Source: Miltoncostaea sp050250915 (GTDB taxonomy: Bacteria > Actinomycetota > Thermoleophilia > Miltoncostaeales > Miltoncostaeaceae). From it: a stretch of 64,000 nucleotides of DNA. Below are positions 62,945-64,000 of the stretch, piece by piece (the stretch's first letter is position 1; each line of letters opens with the position of its first letter). The stretch spans positions 248,001 through 312,000 of the forward strand of contig JBFWNT010000001.1 in assembly GCA_050250915.1 (NCBI GenBank). Reading direction: 5' to 3'. Below the pieces are notes generated by a model that ran no database searches, was not told where the DNA came from, and was given only the letters and a program-made list of their open reading frames with translations. Both the position numbers and the translations under genes were made by a program.

Positions 62945-64000
62945 GTGGGCCCGACCAGGATCGTCATCTGCGGCGCCGGCGTCATCGGCGCGTCCGTCGC
63001 GCGCGCCCTCGCGCGCCGCGGGTCGCCGCCGCTGGTGGTCGACCGGGCCGGCACCGCCGCCGCGGCGTCGGGGAAGGCGTCCGGCTTCCTGGCGCTCGAC
63101 TGGAGCGCCGGAACCCCGCTCGACGCGATCAGCCGCGCCGGGTTCGCGCTCCACCGGGAGCTCGCGGACGAGCTCGGCGCCGACCGCACCGGGTACCGCG
63201 CCACCGACGCCCTCATGACCGCCGCGGCCGACGCGGAGGACCTGGAGCCCTACCGCCGCCTCCCCAACCCGGCCTGGCTCGACGGCAACGTGGTGGCGCA
63301 CGAGGTGATCGGCGGGCCCGGCACCACCGCGCAGGTGATCCCGCGGGCCTTCACGGAGGCGGTGATGGACGACGCGGTCGCCCACGGCGCCGAGCTCCGC
63401 ACCGGGGTCGTCGAGGGCCTGCGCCTCGACGTGGACGGCGCCGTCCGCGGCGTGTCCATCGACGGGGCCGACGAGCCCGCCGACGCGGTCGTGCTCGCCC
63501 TCGGCCCGTGGACGAGCCAGGCACAGCGCTGGCTCGCCCTGCCGCAGGTGCTCGGCACCCGCATGGCCAGCGCGGTGCTCGGCGCCGACCTGCCCGCCCA
63601 GGTCGTGTTCAGCGAGTTCGTCGCCGCCGACGGTCGCCGCGTCACGTTCCGGATCTACCCGCGGCCGGGCGGCGCCGTCTACGTGACCGGCCACCCGGAG
63701 CACGCCGCACTGCCCGACGACCCGGGCGACATCGTCCCCGACGACGCGTCCGTCCGGGAGCTCCACCGCATCGCCGGGGTCCACGCGTCGGCCCTCCGCG
63801 ACGCCGAGGTGGTCACGCGCACCGCGTGCTACCGGGCGATCACCGTCGACGGCCTGCCCCTGATCGGGCCCGTGCCGTGGGCGCCCGGCGCGTACCTGGC
63901 CACCGCCCACGGGTCGTGGGGGCTGCTGACCGCGCCGGCGACGGGCCGGATGATCGCGGAGATGATCCTGGACGGCGGCTCCCGCTCGCTCGACGCCGCC
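62945..64000 (+). CDS. DAO-type FAD-dependent oxidoreductase, truncated by the window end
   Basis: 352 codons with no stop, so the C-terminus lies beyond the window. TRIVICGAGVIGASVARALA is the FAD-binding dinucleotide motif, ASGKASGFLALDW follows, and EVIGGPGTTAQVIPRAFTEA and ITVDGLPLIGPVPWAPGAYL are typical of D-amino-acid oxidase/glycine oxidase (DAO) family proteins. The substrate cannot be inferred. GTG 62945 has TACGAT 8 nt upstream. Confidence 0.9.
   Translation, partial: MGPTRIVICGAGVIGASVARALARRGSPPLVVDRAGTAAAASGKASGFLALDWSAGTPLDAISRAGFALHRELADELGADRTGYRATDALMTAAADAEDLEPYRRLPNPAWLDGNVVAHEVIGGPGTTAQVIPRAFTEAVMDDAVAHGAELRTGVVEGLRLDVDGAVRGVSIDGADEPADAVVLALGPWTSQAQRWLALPQVLGTRMASAVLGADLPAQVVFSEFVAADGRRVTFRIYPRPGGAVYVTGHPEHAALPDDPGDIVPDDASVRELHRIAGVHASALRDAEVVTRTACYRAITVDGLPLIGPVPWAPGAYLATAHGSWGLLTAPATGRMIAEMILDGGSRSLDAA

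Noticed and set aside
1..64000. CRISPR arrays, transposases, rRNA genes or phage structural genes
   Set aside because: I looked for regularly spaced repeats, DDE/serine recombinase motifs, rRNA sequence and phage gene order and saw none in the window.

Overview
The window is very GC-rich (roughly 70-75% by eye) with dense, short-spaced genes, frequent GTG/TTG starts, many start/stop overlaps of the GTGA, ATGA and TGATG type, and an actinobacterial gene set: DUF1206, DUF3817, DUF6159, a three-gene proton-translocating transhydrogenase, an actinobacterial-type ETF-quinone oxidoreductase and a GlxA-type regulator. It is most likely a chromosomal segment of an actinomycetote, plausibly Thermoleophilia (Solirubrobacterales or Miltoncostaeales-like). 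That placement is inferred from gene content and base composition and was not computed. There is no rRNA, CRISPR array, insertion sequence or intact phage. Two complete tRNA genes are present: Thr(CGT) and Ala(CGC).

Layout. 1-4.7 kb: the edge of an unknown gene, an XRE/cupin regulator, a DUF6159 membrane protein, and a two-gene signalling module (receiver / glutaredoxin-like / FAD-reductase fusion plus a cyclic-nucleotide-binding histidine kinase). 4.7-11.7 kb: small conserved proteins, a GlxA regulator with an inverted repeat over its start, DUF1272 and DUF4242 proteins, a GMC oxidoreductase, a glycosyltransferase/YdcF pair, TatA, and a tiny ORF ahead of an unknown membrane-anchored protein. 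11.9-16.9 kb: a HAD hydrolase and three secreted proteins of unknown function. 16.9-21.5 kb: a decayed island bounded by a tRNA-Thr gene and a duplicated 3' half of that tRNA. It holds a truncated LPG-synthase-like flippase, a truncated MalT/LuxR regulator and an HdeD-lipase fusion. 21.6-26.5 kb: holB, tmk, two sugar-nucleotide epimerases and a CpsB-like PHP phosphatase. 26.5-36 kb: tRNA-Ala, a glutaminase-STAS-cNMP fusion, an OsmC/ABC-transporter operon and the pntAA-pntAB-pntB operon with tandem terminators.

36-46 kb: a secreted collagen-like protein, ETF-QO, a RibD-like remnant, a secreted metallopeptidase, a frameshifted gene, a GAF/PAS/SpoIIE phosphatase, a gamma-carbonic-anhydrase-like protein, a lipoprotein cytochrome c, a STAS protein, serS and a PfkB kinase. 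46-57 kb: a CNNM/CorC protein, a membrane alpha/beta hydrolase, two tiny proteins, PhoD, a lipid-kinase/PAP2 cluster, DUF1206 and a haem peroxidase. 57-64 kb: acetyltransferases, DUF2877, an MFS transporter, a methyltransferase, a cupin, an orphan HNH nuclease, DUF3817 and a DAO-type oxidoreductase running off the edge.

A recurrent signal is a TANNNT -10-like hexamer 6-9 nt before the start codon at about fourteen genes, the arrangement expected for leaderless transcription. It decided several of the starts given here. Most genes are housekeeping or metabolic. The most unusual items are the Cys-less reductase/kinase module, the tRNA-bounded decayed island with its double-truncation junction, the glutaminase-STAS-cNMP fusion and the hydrolase whose catalytic fold appears split by a membrane domain.
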